Assembly: GCF_003987475.1 (NCBI RefSeq)
Contig: NZ_PIQH01000005.1
Location: forward strand, 124,001-188,000
From: Idiomarina tyrosinivorans
GTDB taxonomy: Bacteria > Pseudomonadota > Gammaproteobacteria > Enterobacterales > Alteromonadaceae
DNA: 64,000 nt
Reading direction: 5' to 3'
Part shown: positions 52,569 to 61,463 of the stretch, in pieces
How the letters are laid out: each line of letters begins with the position of its first letter
Position numbering within the stretch: position 1 is the stretch's first letter
Notes under the pieces: model-generated
The model's input: only the letters and a program-made list of their open reading frames with translations
What the model was told of the DNA's origin: nothing
Database searches by the model: none
Program-made: the position numbers and the translations under genes

Positions 52569-52991
52569 ATGCAAACACTTGGCTGGAGAGAATGGGGAGC
52601 CTTGCCCGAACTCGGCATCGACACTATTCATATGAAAGTTGATACTGGCGCCAAAACCTCGTGTCTACACGCTTTTGCGTTAGAACCCTTTACTCACCAT
52701 GGCAAGCCTTGGTTACGAATATTCGTCCATCCACAACAAGATTCACTGCATGAACACGTTTGCGAAGCGGAAATTTTAGCGCAACGCGATGTCACAGATT
52801 CAGGTGGCCATACCGAATCACGTTACGTGATCAAAACGCGCTTGGTGTTAGGTGACTTTGACGGTGACATTGAACTCACACTGACTAATCGGGACAGCAT
52901 GAAATTTCGGATGCTGTTGGGACGCCAAGCAATGAAAGGTCGCTTCATCGTCAACCCCGAAGCGTCGCACTTATTAGGAGAGCGCGCATGA
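52569..52991 (+). CDS. rimB: RimB-type retropepsin-like protease (ATP-dependent zinc protease family)
   Basis: A 140-residue protein with an aspartic-protease-like motif [12 protein letters not shown] (Asp25) and [11 protein letters not shown]. In Pseudomonas the RimB homologue trims glutamate tails added by RimK. AGGA precedes the ATG. Its stop overlaps the rimK start by 4 bases (ATGA). Confidence 0.88.
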   Translation: MQTLGWREWGALPELGIDTIHMKVDTGAKTSCLHAFALEPFTHHGKPWLRIFVHPQQDSLHEHVCEAEILAQRDVTDSGGHTESRYVIKTRLVLGDFDGDIELTLTNRDSMKFRMLLGRQAMKGRFIVNPEASHLLGERA

Positions 52992-53893
52992 GAATTGCAA
53001 TTTTATCGCGGAACAGCCGCCTTTACTCGACCCAAAGGCTAGTAGAAGCTGCCAAAGAACGGGGCCATGAGGTCGACGTTTTAGATCCGTTAAGTTGTTA
53101 CATGAACATTAACGCAAGAGAGCCTTCGATTCATAAAAAAGGTACCGAACTGCCGCGCTATGATGCCGTCATTCCGCGGATCGGCGCTTCGGTAACGTTT
53201 TATGGCACAGCAGTATTGCGACAATTTGAAATGATGGGAACCTACCCGCTTAATGAATCGGTCGCAATATCCCGCAGCCGGGACAAACTTCGTTCGTTAC
53301 AACTGTTATCGCGGAAAGGTATTGGCCTCCCAACCACGGGCTTCGCCAGCCAACCGCAAGATATTCCAGACTTGATTGAGATGGTTGGTGGCGCGCCATT
53401 GGTAATCAAACTGCTAGAGGGCACTCAAGGGATCGGCGTGGTACTCGCCGAAACTCGGCAAGCGGCAGAGAGTGTCATCGAGGCATTTATGGGCTTACAG
53501 TCCAACATTATGGTGCAAGAATATATTAAAGAAGCCGGTGGTGCCGATATTCGTTGCTTGGTTATTGGCGACAAAGTGATTGCAGCAATGAAGCGCCAAG
53601 CAAAAAGCGGAGAGTTCCGCTCTAACTTGCACCGTGGCGGCAGCGCCTCATTGGTCAAATTGACCCCAGCAGAACGAGCAACCGCAGTCAAAGCCGCGAA
53701 AACCATGGGGCTGAACGTCGCAGGGGTGGATATTCTGCGCTCTAATCATGGACCATTAGTGATGGAAGTTAACTCCTCACCGGGGCTTGAGGGGATTGAA
53801 ACCGCAACAGAAAAGGACGTTGCAGGGCAAATTATTAGCTTTATTGAAAAAACCGCAAAAGTTCACAAAACCCGCACTAAAGGGCGCGGCTAA
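52988..53893 (+). CDS. rimK: Alpha-L-glutamate ligase RimK
   Basis: ATP-grasp ligase that adds glutamates to the C-terminus of ribosomal protein S6. The 301 residues start [20 protein letters not shown] and include [12 protein letters not shown], the ATP-binding [30 protein letters not shown] and the metal-site [12 protein letters not shown]. All catalytic motifs look intact. Second gene of the rimBK group. Confidence 0.96.
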   Translation: MRIAILSRNSRLYSTQRLVEAAKERGHEVDVLDPLSCYMNINAREPSIHKKGTELPRYDAVIPRIGASVTFYGTAVLRQFEMMGTYPLNESVAISRSRDKLRSLQLLSRKGIGLPTTGFASQPQDIPDLIEMVGGAPLVIKLLEGTQGIGVVLAETRQAAESVIEAFMGLQSNIMVQEYIKEAGGADIRCLVIGDKVIAAMKRQAKSGEFRSNLHRGGSASLVKLTPAERATAVKAAKTMGLNVAGVDILRSNHGPLVMEVNSSPGLEGIETATEKDVAGQIISFIEKTAKVHKTRTKGRG

Positions 53894-53894
53894 C

Positions 53895-54923
53895 ATGGTC
53901 AAGATGAGTGACTTTGAGGTTGCTGGGAAGCGCATTGCTCCAGGTACTCGACAACACATTACCCTACCCGCTGCGCGGCTATACAACGATGCCCCTTTAG
54001 ACCTGCGTTTAGAGGTGTTTCATGGCAGTCGCCCCGGCCCTGTGTTGCTGGTGTGTGCGGCGATTCACGGTGATGAGCTCAATGGTATTGACGTTTGTCG
54101 GCGCCTCGTTGAACGAACCGATGCCAGTAAGCTCTCCGGCACCCTGATTGTGGTGCCGATTGTAAATCTACTTGGTTTTATTCAGCAGTCACGCTACCTT
54201 CCCGACCGTCGCGACTTAAACCGTTGCTTCCCTGGCTCCGAACGGGGTGCACTCGGCAGCCGCATGGCGTATCTTTTTAGTCAAGAACTGGTGCGCAAAG
54301 CCACCCACATTATTGACCTGCATACAGGCGCTATCCATCGCAGTAACTTGCCGCAAATTCGCGTCAACGTTGATGATGAAGCTTCGCTTAACATGGCCAA
54401 AGCCTTCGCAGCACCGGTGATACTGCACGCTAAAGAACGTGACGGCTCACTCCGTTCACTCGCCAATGAATGGGGAATCCCGCTAATTTTGTACGAAGCC
54501 GGCGAAGCCTTGCGCTTTGATCAGGCCGCCATCAGCGCTGGGGTTGATGGGGTAGAAAATGTCATGAAGCATTTAAAAATGGCACGTGGTCGCAAAAAGC
54601 GCCAACGCTTGGTACCGGTTATTGCGCGTCGCTCCACTTGGCTGCGCTCGGAACACGACGGCCTGATTGTGACCCAAGTGAGTTTGGGGCAAACCGTGAA
54701 AAAAGGTCAGCACGTCGCAGCAAGCGTGAGTCCTCATGGCGATGACGCAGAACCTATTGTTGCTTCAGTCAACGGTATTGTTATTGGCTTGAGTAATATT
54801 CCGGTTGCCAATGAGGGCGAGGCGCTTTTTAATATTGCCCAATTTGATGCAGAAGAACTGGGTGAAGCGGAAGATAACATTGACCATTTCACCGAACAGT
54901 TTGTTTCCACCACACCCCTGTGA
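53895..54923 (+). CDS. Succinylglutamate desuccinylase/aspartoacylase family deacylase
   Basis: Zinc hydrolase of the M14/aspartoacylase fold, 342 residues. Ligands are visible in AAIHGDELNG (His and Glu), the RDLNRCFPG substrate loop, IIDLHTGA and the catalytic glutamate in ILYEAGE. The C-terminal part is a lipoyl-like beta domain (VSLGQTVKKGQHVAASVSP). The ATG at 53895 is one base after the rimK stop; a longer frame reaching back into rimK is not likely. The substrate is unknown; its position suggests amide bonds made by RimK or a related product. Confidence 0.9.
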   Translation: MVKMSDFEVAGKRIAPGTRQHITLPAARLYNDAPLDLRLEVFHGSRPGPVLLVCAAIHGDELNGIDVCRRLVERTDASKLSGTLIVVPIVNLLGFIQQSRYLPDRRDLNRCFPGSERGALGSRMAYLFSQELVRKATHIIDLHTGAIHRSNLPQIRVNVDDEASLNMAKAFAAPVILHAKERDGSLRSLANEWGIPLILYEAGEALRFDQAAISAGVDGVENVMKHLKMARGRKKRQRLVPVIARRSTWLRSEHDGLIVTQVSLGQTVKKGQHVAASVSPHGDDAEPIVASVNGIVIGLSNIPVANEGEALFNIAQFDAEELGEAEDNIDHFTEQFVSTTPL

Positions 54924-54935
54924 TGAGGAAAAGAC

Positions 54936-55259
54936 ATGGATGTTGATTTCGATAAAGGATTGCGCCATTGCGATGGCAATCGGCAAATTTATCAAGCGGT
55001 GCTGCAACAATATCAGCAGCAATACGCGCAAGGCCTTAGTTTCGAGCAACTCAGCGCCGACAGTCATGAAGCGTCCATTCGCGAGTTACATACACTCAAG
55101 GGATTGAGCGCAACCATTGGTGCCGACGAATTGAGTGCTTTAGCAAAGCAATTGCAGCTAGATTGGCCAACGCTGTCGCCGCCACAGCAACGTGAACGAT
55201 TGGACATTATTAACCAGATGTTAGCAAGGGTGATCGCCTACGTTAACGAATGGCGTTAG
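54936..55259 (+). CDS. Stand-alone HPt phosphotransfer protein
   Basis: A 107-residue four-helix HPt domain with the phospho-accepting His52 in ELHTLKGLSATIGADEL. It follows the deacylase by 12 bases with a GAGGAAAAG ribosome site, so it is translated from the rimBK transcript. It could serve a hybrid kinase or a chemotaxis-type relay elsewhere; no partner kinase adjoins it. Confidence 0.83.
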   Translation: MDVDFDKGLRHCDGNRQIYQAVLQQYQQQYAQGLSFEQLSADSHEASIRELHTLKGLSATIGADELSALAKQLQLDWPTLSPPQQRERLDIINQMLARVIAYVNEWR

Positions 55260-55286
55260 CCGCGCAAAAAAAATACACAGTTTAGT

Positions 55287-55312
55287 TAAAGTTCGTTAAC
55301 ATACGCCGATAA
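55287..55312 (+). promoter_or_regulatory. Sigma28 (FliA) type promoter of the DUF342 gene
   Basis: TAAAGTTC (55287-55294), a 10-base spacer and GCCGATAA (55305-55312) match the enterobacterial flagellar consensus TAAAGTTT-N11-GCCGATAA in all but one base, with a spacer one base short. The predicted start site is about 27 bases before the ATG. Confidence 0.6.
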
Positions 55313-55345
55313 AAACAATAATGAGTAGGCAAGTACGCGGCGGCT

Positions 55346-57022
55346 ATGGCAGCGACAATTCGGTTTGAGACAGAAGGTAATAAGCTGTTGCTGATTGTAC
55401 ATCAGAGCGACGCGGCTAATGCTGTCTCAGCGGAAGAGCTGAAACGCGCCTTTGACCACTCCGAATTTTGCAATGCCCGCTTGATTGACCGATCGATATT
55501 CACCCAAGCCGCCAACCAATTAGCCGAACGCTCAGCCACCCAACACGCCTTCCACTTACATATCGCCCATCTCGACGACGCGACACTCGATGTATCTATC
55601 GACGATGACCAGATGGAAGCGGTAGCACTTGTGACTGCGCCGAATGGCGGTAAAGCACTCGGGTTTGCTGACATTATCAATCAGTTAAAGGCGCTAGGTG
55701 TCACCTCCGGTATTCGCCGGCAGGCGATTGAAGCGCTAATTGAACACACCAAGCACGGCGTACCAGGTTCATCGCTGTCACACCGCGTAGCTCGTGGCAG
55801 AAAGCCGGTTAACGGCCTTAACGCGCGCTTCAAACCGCTCGTTGACGATGCACGAAAACGTATACTACGGCCGCAGGAACGCGAAGATGGCACCGTCGAT
55901 ATGCGTAATCTTGGCGAGCTGATCAGTGTCCATAATGGCCAACCGCTATTAGAAAAATTACCACCGACTAAAGGCCGCGATGGCTTTACCGTAAAAGGTG
56001 AAGTGCTAAAAGCGTCTGATGGTGAAGACAAGCCGATGAAGCCAGGCGAAGGCAGCGACTTTGACCCTGAGAACCCCAGTATTTTGGTAGCGACAAGGCT
56101 GGGTTTACCGTCATTCTCAGAGAATTCCGTACAAGTCGATGAAGTGCTAACGATGAAAAGCGTTGATGTTTCGACCGGTCACGTAGACTTTCAAGGCAGC
56201 GTGATCATTACCGAGAATGTCGGTGAGGGCATGCGCGTTACCGCCAGCGGTGATATTACGGTGGGCGGCTATGTCGACTCCGCGCACCTCATTGCCAAGG
56301 GCAACATTACGGTCAGTAAAGGGATTATTGGTAAGCAACTCAACGATAACGAAGATTACACTGAAGAAGTGCCCGAGCTTTCTACTGAAATCAATGCGCA
56401 AGGCACCATCTGGTGCGCCTATGCACAATATGCGTTGTTGGACGGCACCCGCGGCATTATTGCCGATAAGCAATTAACCCATTGTCATGTAATTACCAAC
56501 GGCGCGCTCTGTATAGGTGGTGAAGGACGTAATGCCCGCGGCAAGCTCATTGGCGGCTTAATAGAAACCAGCGCCGATATTTATACTGGCCAACTGGGCG
56601 CGCCAGCCGGTTCGCGGACGCAAATCGTTTTCAGCCTGCCGACCCAAGAAACAGAACAAGACCGTGAATTAAAAGCATTAAAGCAGCAACTCGCCAGCCA
56701 GGTAGAATTGCTCAAGAAAGTTAGCCGAGGCAAAGAGCAACTCGCGACCATAAGTGATCCGGTAAAACGCAAGGCCTATGCTTCACGCCTACTCGACTCG
56801 CTGAAAACGACGCAAAAACAGATTGCTTTACTACGCGGTAAAATCGAAAAATTACGTAATACGCCCGTCGAACACGAGGTCATCCGAACCTTTGTTAACC
56901 GGCAGGCATTCCCCGGTAGCGTATTTAAATACAACGACAAGCTGTTACGAATTAAAGAAAAGCGGAATGCGACGCTGGTGTTATTAGAAGACACCGAATT
57001 ACGCATGGATGTGTTACGCTAG
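55346..57022 (+). CDS. DUF342 (FapA) family protein
   Basis: A 558-residue cytoplasmic protein with the FapA N-terminal region, a repetitive beta-helix-like centre (VDFQGSVIITENVGEGMRVT, SGDITVGGYVDSAHLIAKGN) and a coiled coil near 432-510. In Vibrio a FapA homologue is a polar flagellar assembly factor. A sigma28-type promoter directly upstream fits a flagellar or motility role here, though the gene is not beside flagellar genes in this window. Confidence 0.85.
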   Translation: MAATIRFETEGNKLLLIVHQSDAANAVSAEELKRAFDHSEFCNARLIDRSIFTQAANQLAERSATQHAFHLHIAHLDDATLDVSIDDDQMEAVALVTAPNGGKALGFADIINQLKALGVTSGIRRQAIEALIEHTKHGVPGSSLSHRVARGRKPVNGLNARFKPLVDDARKRILRPQEREDGTVDMRNLGELISVHNGQPLLEKLPPTKGRDGFTVKGEVLKASDGEDKPMKPGEGSDFDPENPSILVATRLGLPSFSENSVQVDEVLTMKSVDVSTGHVDFQGSVIITENVGEGMRVTASGDITVGGYVDSAHLIAKGNITVSKGIIGKQLNDNEDYTEEVPELSTEINAQGTIWCAYAQYALLDGTRGIIADKQLTHCHVITNGALCIGGEGRNARGKLIGGLIETSADIYTGQLGAPAGSRTQIVFSLPTQETEQDRELKALKQQLASQVELLKKVSRGKEQLATISDPVKRKAYASRLLDSLKTTQKQIALLRGKIEKLRNTPVEHEVIRTFVNRQAFPGSVFKYNDKLLRIKEKRNATLVLLEDTELRMDVLR

Positions 57023-57063
57023 TCAGCGTTAAACTGTTCGCTGTCTCAACATAGGATTTTGTT

Positions 57064-58059
57064 GTGTCACCATCTGCCCCTTCACGATTACTTCTGCGCC
57101 AATCTGAACACCCGTGGCTTGAGCAAGCCTGCCTTGTGGTTAATCCTCTAGACGATGCCCTGGCCACTTCTGCGCATTGCCATTATTGGGGGTTTCATGC
57201 GGGCGTTGCCGCACTCTGGCAACAAAATGGTAGAACCAGCCATTGTTGTGTCGAGCTGCCGCAAAGTCAGGTTCAACATGTCATTGTGTATGTGGCGAAA
57301 GAGCGCGAGGTCAATCAGTGGGTTTTAGCGCAACTGGCGCAGCTCCCGGCCGCGACCACTATTTGGTTGGTTGGCGAGAAACGCAGCGGCGTGCAAAGTT
57401 TGGTGAAAAAATTACCGCCAGCCTACAGTACTTGCCGTGCTATCGCCTCCGGCGAGCACAGTAAATTGTTTGAGTGCCGCCTTGAACAATCACAGCCGAC
57501 GCCAGCGCAATACCCCATGCAACGCATACAGACCACAGTAGGAAGCCTTTATTCTGGCCCGGGGGTGTTCTCGCAAAAACAACTCGACGAAGGTTCGGCA
57601 CTGCTCATTGAACATTTACCGCAGCTCTCAAAGGCACAAAAAGTGGTAGATTTTGGCTGTGGCAACGGCGTGCTCAGCCTGGCGTTAGCAAAAAAGAACG
57701 CGGCACTAACGCTTGACCTGCACTTGACCGATGTTAATCCGTTATCGTTACATTGCGCACAGCACACCCTGCGCGAGCACGGTATTAGCGCCGAATATTA
57801 TTTACGAGACGGATTCCCAACGCTGGACACTGTCGACTTGATCATTAGCCACCCGCCCTTTCACACAGGGCTTGCCACCGACTACTCCGTTGCCGAAGGA
57901 CTGATTCACTCGGCGCACCAGCGCTTACGTAAAGGTGGCCAATTATTACTGGTGGCAAACCGGTTTTTGCCATGGCCAGAAAAGCTCGCGGAAACCTTTG
58001 GTGCGGTGGATACTATCGCAGTTAATCCACGTTTTGCCGTATACGGTGTAAAAAAGTGA
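57064..58059 (+). CDS. rsmC: 16S rRNA (guanine-N2) methyltransferase RsmC
   Basis: Methylates G1207 of 16S rRNA. The 331 residues have a degenerate N-terminal methyltransferase domain (LLRQSEHPW, VGEKRSGVQSL) and an active C-terminal one with the SAM loop VDFGCGNGVLSLALA (195-209) and the motif GPGVFS. The catalytic motif that is NPPF in most relatives reads SHPPFH here (262-267), with His263 in place of Asn. GTG start with an AGGA site 7 bases upstream. Confidence 0.9.
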   Translation: MSPSAPSRLLLRQSEHPWLEQACLVVNPLDDALATSAHCHYWGFHAGVAALWQQNGRTSHCCVELPQSQVQHVIVYVAKEREVNQWVLAQLAQLPAATTIWLVGEKRSGVQSLVKKLPPAYSTCRAIASGEHSKLFECRLEQSQPTPAQYPMQRIQTTVGSLYSGPGVFSQKQLDEGSALLIEHLPQLSKAQKVVDFGCGNGVLSLALAKKNAALTLDLHLTDVNPLSLHCAQHTLREHGISAEYYLRDGFPTLDTVDLIISHPPFHTGLATDYSVAEGLIHSAHQRLRKGGQLLLVANRFLPWPEKLAETFGAVDTIAVNPRFAVYGVKK

Positions 58060-58141
58060 TGTGCTTAGTAACAAAAGGTTGTAACTTTTTGCTAACATTT
58101 CTATTCTAAAAATATCAATTCGCCGAGGTTGCGTCACTATC

Positions 58142-59770
58142 ATGCAGTTTAGTTCGATTAAACGCAGTTTGCTCATGATTGTCCTATTGGTGACATCATG
58201 TGCTTTGTTACTCGCGTTTAGCATCAATATTTTAAGCCAAGTCGAACGTTATGAGCAGTCGATCATTCAGCGCGCCCAAGCCTATGCCAAAATCACCTCA
58301 TTTAACGCGGTCAGTAGCGTCGTGTTCGACGACACATCGACTGAGGAACAACGGTTAAAATCGCTTAGCAATAGTCCATTTATTGAACATGTGCACATCT
58401 ATCGAGTGGATGATGTCACCAGCGATTTGAGCTTTTTTGCCAGTTACAACAAACAAGGTCTTGCTCCCATCCCAGCGAAGTTCGCCCAAATAGAACAACT
58501 AACGCAGGCAAACATCGAAGATAATTACGTGGAAGTAGCCGAGCCCATTACCCTTGATGATAATGTTATTGGCTACGTCTATTTGCGCGGCTCTATGGAC
58601 GAAGTCAGTAGCTTTTGGCAAAACGCGTTGTTGGTGGCAATGCTGGTGTTTGTACTAACCGTTACCCTGAGCGTGTTAGCGACCCTGCAACTGCGCCGTT
58701 CCATTACTAAACCGTTAGATAAAATGGTAGGCGTTATCCAGCAGGTGGCGCGCGATAAAGATTACTCGCTACGCTTGCCAGCCTCGGCATTACTCGAACT
58801 GAACAGCATGAGCCAAGCGTTTAACACCATGCTTGATCGCGTACAACAACATATCGCTCGGCAACGCAAGGCTGAACAAGAGGCATCGACCTTAAACACC
58901 GAGCTTGAGCAACAGGTTACTCAGCGTACCCAAGCGTTAAAAGAAGCAAACCGGGAATTGTTGAAAACCTTAGAGCAGCTTCACCAATACCAAAGCCATC
59001 TGGTTGAATCAGAAAAAATGGCCTCTCTGGGCGATATGGTGGCGGGTATTGCGCATGAGGTAAACACACCCATCGGCCTATCTGTAACGGCGTCCACTCT
59101 GCTGCAAGATAAACTCAAAGTGATGCAAGAGAAATTCGATGAGCGCAAAATCTCGACGCAAGAGTTCGAGCGCTTCCTCAATGACTGCGATGATAATTTG
59201 GCGATTATATACCGCAACCTGAATCGTGCGGCGGAACTGATTACCAGCTTCAAACAAGTGGCGGTGGACCAATCAACCGAAGTCGACCGAGAAATCAACC
59301 TTTGTCAGTTTATGGATGACGTTTTACTGTCATTAAGACCTCGTTTGAAGCCCGCTGAGAATTTTCCGATTGAAATTGAGTGTGCCGATGACCTCGTTAT
59401 TGAGACTAAACCCGGCCCACTGAATCAGATTATGATGAACCTCATTTTGAACTCGATGGTGCATGGTTTTGATGGCCGCCAACAAGGTAAGATCCATGTT
59501 AGCTTCGCTATCAACAACGGCGAGCTTGAATTGGTTTATCAAGATGATGGGCGCGGTGTTCCGGTCAATATCCGGCGCCGCATTTTCGACCCATTTGTCA
59601 CTACCAAACGTGGTTCAGGCGGCAGCGGATTAGGCATGCACTTAGTTTATAACTTGGTGACGCAAGTGCTTGGTGGGCATATTCACTTGTTCAGTGAGGA
59701 GGAACACGGGGTAGAGTTTATTATTCGCTTTCCCGTCACTGTTGTTGAGCATGCAAGCGAGGCCAGTTAA
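58142..59770 (+). CDS. Sensor histidine kinase with CHASE8-like periplasmic domain
   Basis: A 542-residue membrane kinase. Order of parts: membrane helix 1 (about 11-32), a periplasmic CHASE8-like domain (35-155; ITSFNAVSSVVFDDTSTEEQ, YVEVAEPITLDDNVIGYVYL), helix 2 (160-182), HAMP (183-237), coiled coil (240-285), a dimerisation helix with phospho-acceptor His305 in AGIAHEVNTPIG, then the ATPase domain with N box (NLILNSMVHGF), DDGRG and GSGGSGLGMHL. No receiver or HPt domain is attached. The stop overlaps the start of the YfiR-like gene (TAATG), so they act as a pair. Confidence 0.9.
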   Translation: MQFSSIKRSLLMIVLLVTSCALLLAFSINILSQVERYEQSIIQRAQAYAKITSFNAVSSVVFDDTSTEEQRLKSLSNSPFIEHVHIYRVDDVTSDLSFFASYNKQGLAPIPAKFAQIEQLTQANIEDNYVEVAEPITLDDNVIGYVYLRGSMDEVSSFWQNALLVAMLVFVLTVTLSVLATLQLRRSITKPLDKMVGVIQQVARDKDYSLRLPASALLELNSMSQAFNTMLDRVQQHIARQRKAEQEASTLNTELEQQVTQRTQALKEANRELLKTLEQLHQYQSHLVESEKMASLGDMVAGIAHEVNTPIGLSVTASTLLQDKLKVMQEKFDERKISTQEFERFLNDCDDNLAIIYRNLNRAAELITSFKQVAVDQSTEVDREINLCQFMDDVLLSLRPRLKPAENFPIEIECADDLVIETKPGPLNQIMMNLILNSMVHGFDGRQQGKIHVSFAINNGELELVYQDDGRGVPVNIRRRIFDPFVTTKRGSGGSGLGMHLVYNLVTQVLGGHIHLFSEEEHGVEFIIRFPVTVVEHASEAS

Positions 59771-60267
59771 TGATGATTCGACGCTTGATTATTGCAATGT
59801 TCGCTTGTCTTAGTCTAACGCCATTAGCCAGTAGTGCCGATACAATCGACCCCTACCTCGCTCATATCAAACGCCTCGCGCACTTTTTAAGCTGGCAACA
59901 CAAAACGCCAAGCAAGCCTTTTCAGTTGTGCATGGTTGCAACAGCCGACAGCGCACCTGGATTAACAGCCGAGCGGCTGACAATAAAACGGTTTGCCTCA
60001 GTCGCCGAGCTATTCGAGAATGCTGATGCCTGCGCCATTGCCTATTTTAAAGCGCCGCAGATCGATCATAGCTGGCGCAGCCAGTTGGAGCGCCTCAGTC
60101 GACGCACCTTAACGGTGGGTCAAAATCGTGCTTTCCTGTCGTTCGGTGGATTAATCGCGCTTGAGCCGTTAAATCAAGGGATAAAAATGGTCGTTAATGG
60201 CAACTTGTTAAAATTAAGCGATGTGCAGTTAACGTCACAGGTTTTGGAAATAGCGGAAATTCAATAA
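59770..60267 (+). CDS. YfiR-like (DUF4154) periplasmic protein
   Basis: A 165-residue exported protein: signal peptide (MMIRRLIIAMFACLSLTPLA, cleaved near SSA) and the family fold FQLCMVATADS, a C-terminal RAFLSFGGLIALEP and LKLSDVQLTSQVLEIA. YfiR of Pseudomonas binds and holds down YfiN, a CHASE8 protein that makes cyclic-di-GMP. Here the CHASE8 partner next door is a kinase, so this protein probably gates kinase activity. That is inference from gene pairing and family knowledge. Confidence 0.82.
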   Translation: MMIRRLIIAMFACLSLTPLASSADTIDPYLAHIKRLAHFLSWQHKTPSKPFQLCMVATADSAPGLTAERLTIKRFASVAELFENADACAIAYFKAPQIDHSWRSQLERLSRRTLTVGQNRAFLSFGGLIALEPLNQGIKMVVNGNLLKLSDVQLTSQVLEIAEIQ

Positions 60268-60303
60268 ATTATTGCTAATAAACGTCAAGTAAAGCGACTT
60301 TGC

Positions 60304-60331
60304 TTGCAAAATACCTTACAAAAGTCATAAT
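60304..60331 (+). promoter_or_regulatory. Sigma70-type promoter of arcA
   Basis: TTGCAA (60304-60309), 16-base spacer, CATAAT (60326-60331), placing a start site about 60 bases before the arcA ATG in the 132-base gap after the YfiR-like gene. This would let arcA be expressed independently of the kinase pair. Confidence 0.45.
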
Positions 60332-60399
60332 GTTAGGTTTATCAATAATGGATTTAGCTTGCCTCGCGGCAGATGACACTGGTTAGGAAATTCACACTT

Positions 60400-61119
60400 A
60401 TGAGCGCCAAACTGCTAATTGTTGAAGACGAAGTCATAACTCGCCAAACGTTAACCCGTCTTTTCCAACAAGAGGGTTACGAAGTTTTTGATGCAGCCGA
60501 CGGTTTGCAGATGGAAAATATCATGCGCCAAGAAGCAGTGGATTTGGTGATCATGGATGTTAACTTGCCAGGCAAAAACGGCATCGAACTCGCCGAATCG
60601 CTGCGTGAACGTGATAACATCGGGTTGGTGTTCCTCACCGGTCGTGACAGTGAAGAAGATCGTATTTTGGCACTGGAGCTCGGTGCTGACGATTATTTGA
60701 TCAAGCCTTACAATCCGCGTGAACTGACCATCCGGGTGCGTAACTTGTACCGGCGGATTGAAGCCAGTAAGAGCCCGGCATCTATTGAAGCCGGCAGTGT
60801 CCAGTTTCACTTTAATGGTTGGCGCCTAGATGGTGACAGCCGTTGCCTTTACTCACCTGACGGAAAAATGTTCCGGTTACCGAAAAGCGAGTATCGTGCA
60901 CTCGAGCTGTTCTTATCGAATCCAGGTCGAATTCTCGACCGCGAGACTCTGGTTAAACGTATGCTAGACCGCGAATTGCGACCTAATGACCGTACCGTGG
61001 ATGTTGCGATTCGTCGTATTCGTCGCCATTTCGAATCACACCCGCAGACACCAAACCTGATCACCACTATCCACGGTGAAGGTTATCGCTTTGTTGGTGA
61101 TGTAAGCAGCGACACTTAA
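60400..61119 (+). CDS. arcA: Aerobic respiration control response regulator ArcA
   Basis: OmpR-family regulator that adjusts respiration to oxygen. The ATG at 60400 gives 239 residues (MSAKLLIVEDEVITRQTLTR), the E. coli length; an in-frame ATG at 60373 adds nine uncharacteristic residues and has no ribosome site. Receiver: Asp53 in MDVNLPGKNG, FLTGRDSEEDRI, YLIKPYNPRELTIRVRNL. DNA-binding: NGWRLDGDSRCLYSPDGK, DRTVDVAIRRIRRHFES, IHGEGYRFVGD. These match ArcA rather than other OmpR paralogues. Confidence 0.94.
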   Translation: MSAKLLIVEDEVITRQTLTRLFQQEGYEVFDAADGLQMENIMRQEAVDLVIMDVNLPGKNGIELAESLRERDNIGLVFLTGRDSEEDRILALELGADDYLIKPYNPRELTIRVRNLYRRIEASKSPASIEAGSVQFHFNGWRLDGDSRCLYSPDGKMFRLPKSEYRALELFLSNPGRILDRETLVKRMLDRELRPNDRTVDVAIRRIRRHFESHPQTPNLITTIHGEGYRFVGDVSSDT

Positions 61120-61463
61120 CGCTGTTGTAACCACTTCACGACGGCCTCGCGCTGCGGTGCGAGGCGACTATCAAATGTCTGTAATAGCGTTTCAGCCTCT
61201 GGCCATTGCCAATCGTTCTTTTCGATTGCCTCCATCGGTTCAGCTAATCCTAGCATTCCCAGTGAACGACAAGCGCCTTTCACTTTATGTGCCTGCTGGC
61301 GCAGTGCTTGATCATTTTTTTGTTCAAAGCTTTGCAGCAAAATCGCCCAATAACCCTCAATGACCTTATCAAAAGTCTCCAGCGTTTGCGCTAAACCCTC
61401 GACGCCCAAGGCCTGTGCGTATTGTTCGAGTAGTTCGGTATCAATAGCCGTTGCTTGCGTCAT
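61116..61463 (-). CDS. Stand-alone ArcB-type HPt protein (HptA-like)
   Basis: A 115-residue HPt domain with phospho-accepting His59 in [17 protein letters not shown], resembling the HPt module at the end of enterobacterial ArcB. In Shewanella a separate protein, HptA, replaces that missing module and passes phosphate to ArcA. Here the gene is convergent with arcA and their stop codons interlock (overlap 61116-61119). Calling it HptA is well supported by motif and context but not proven. Confidence 0.85.
   Translation of the reverse strand: MTQATAIDTELLEQYAQALGVEGLAQTLETFDKVIEGYWAILLQSFEQKNDQALRQQAHKVKGACRSLGMLGLAEPMEAIEKNDWQWPEAETLLQTFDSRLAPQREAVVKWLQQR

Noticed and set aside
53787..53893. 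Longer deacylase start inside rimK
   Set aside because: The 36 extra residues are a basic out-of-frame read of rimK; the ATG at 53895 follows the rimK stop by one base.
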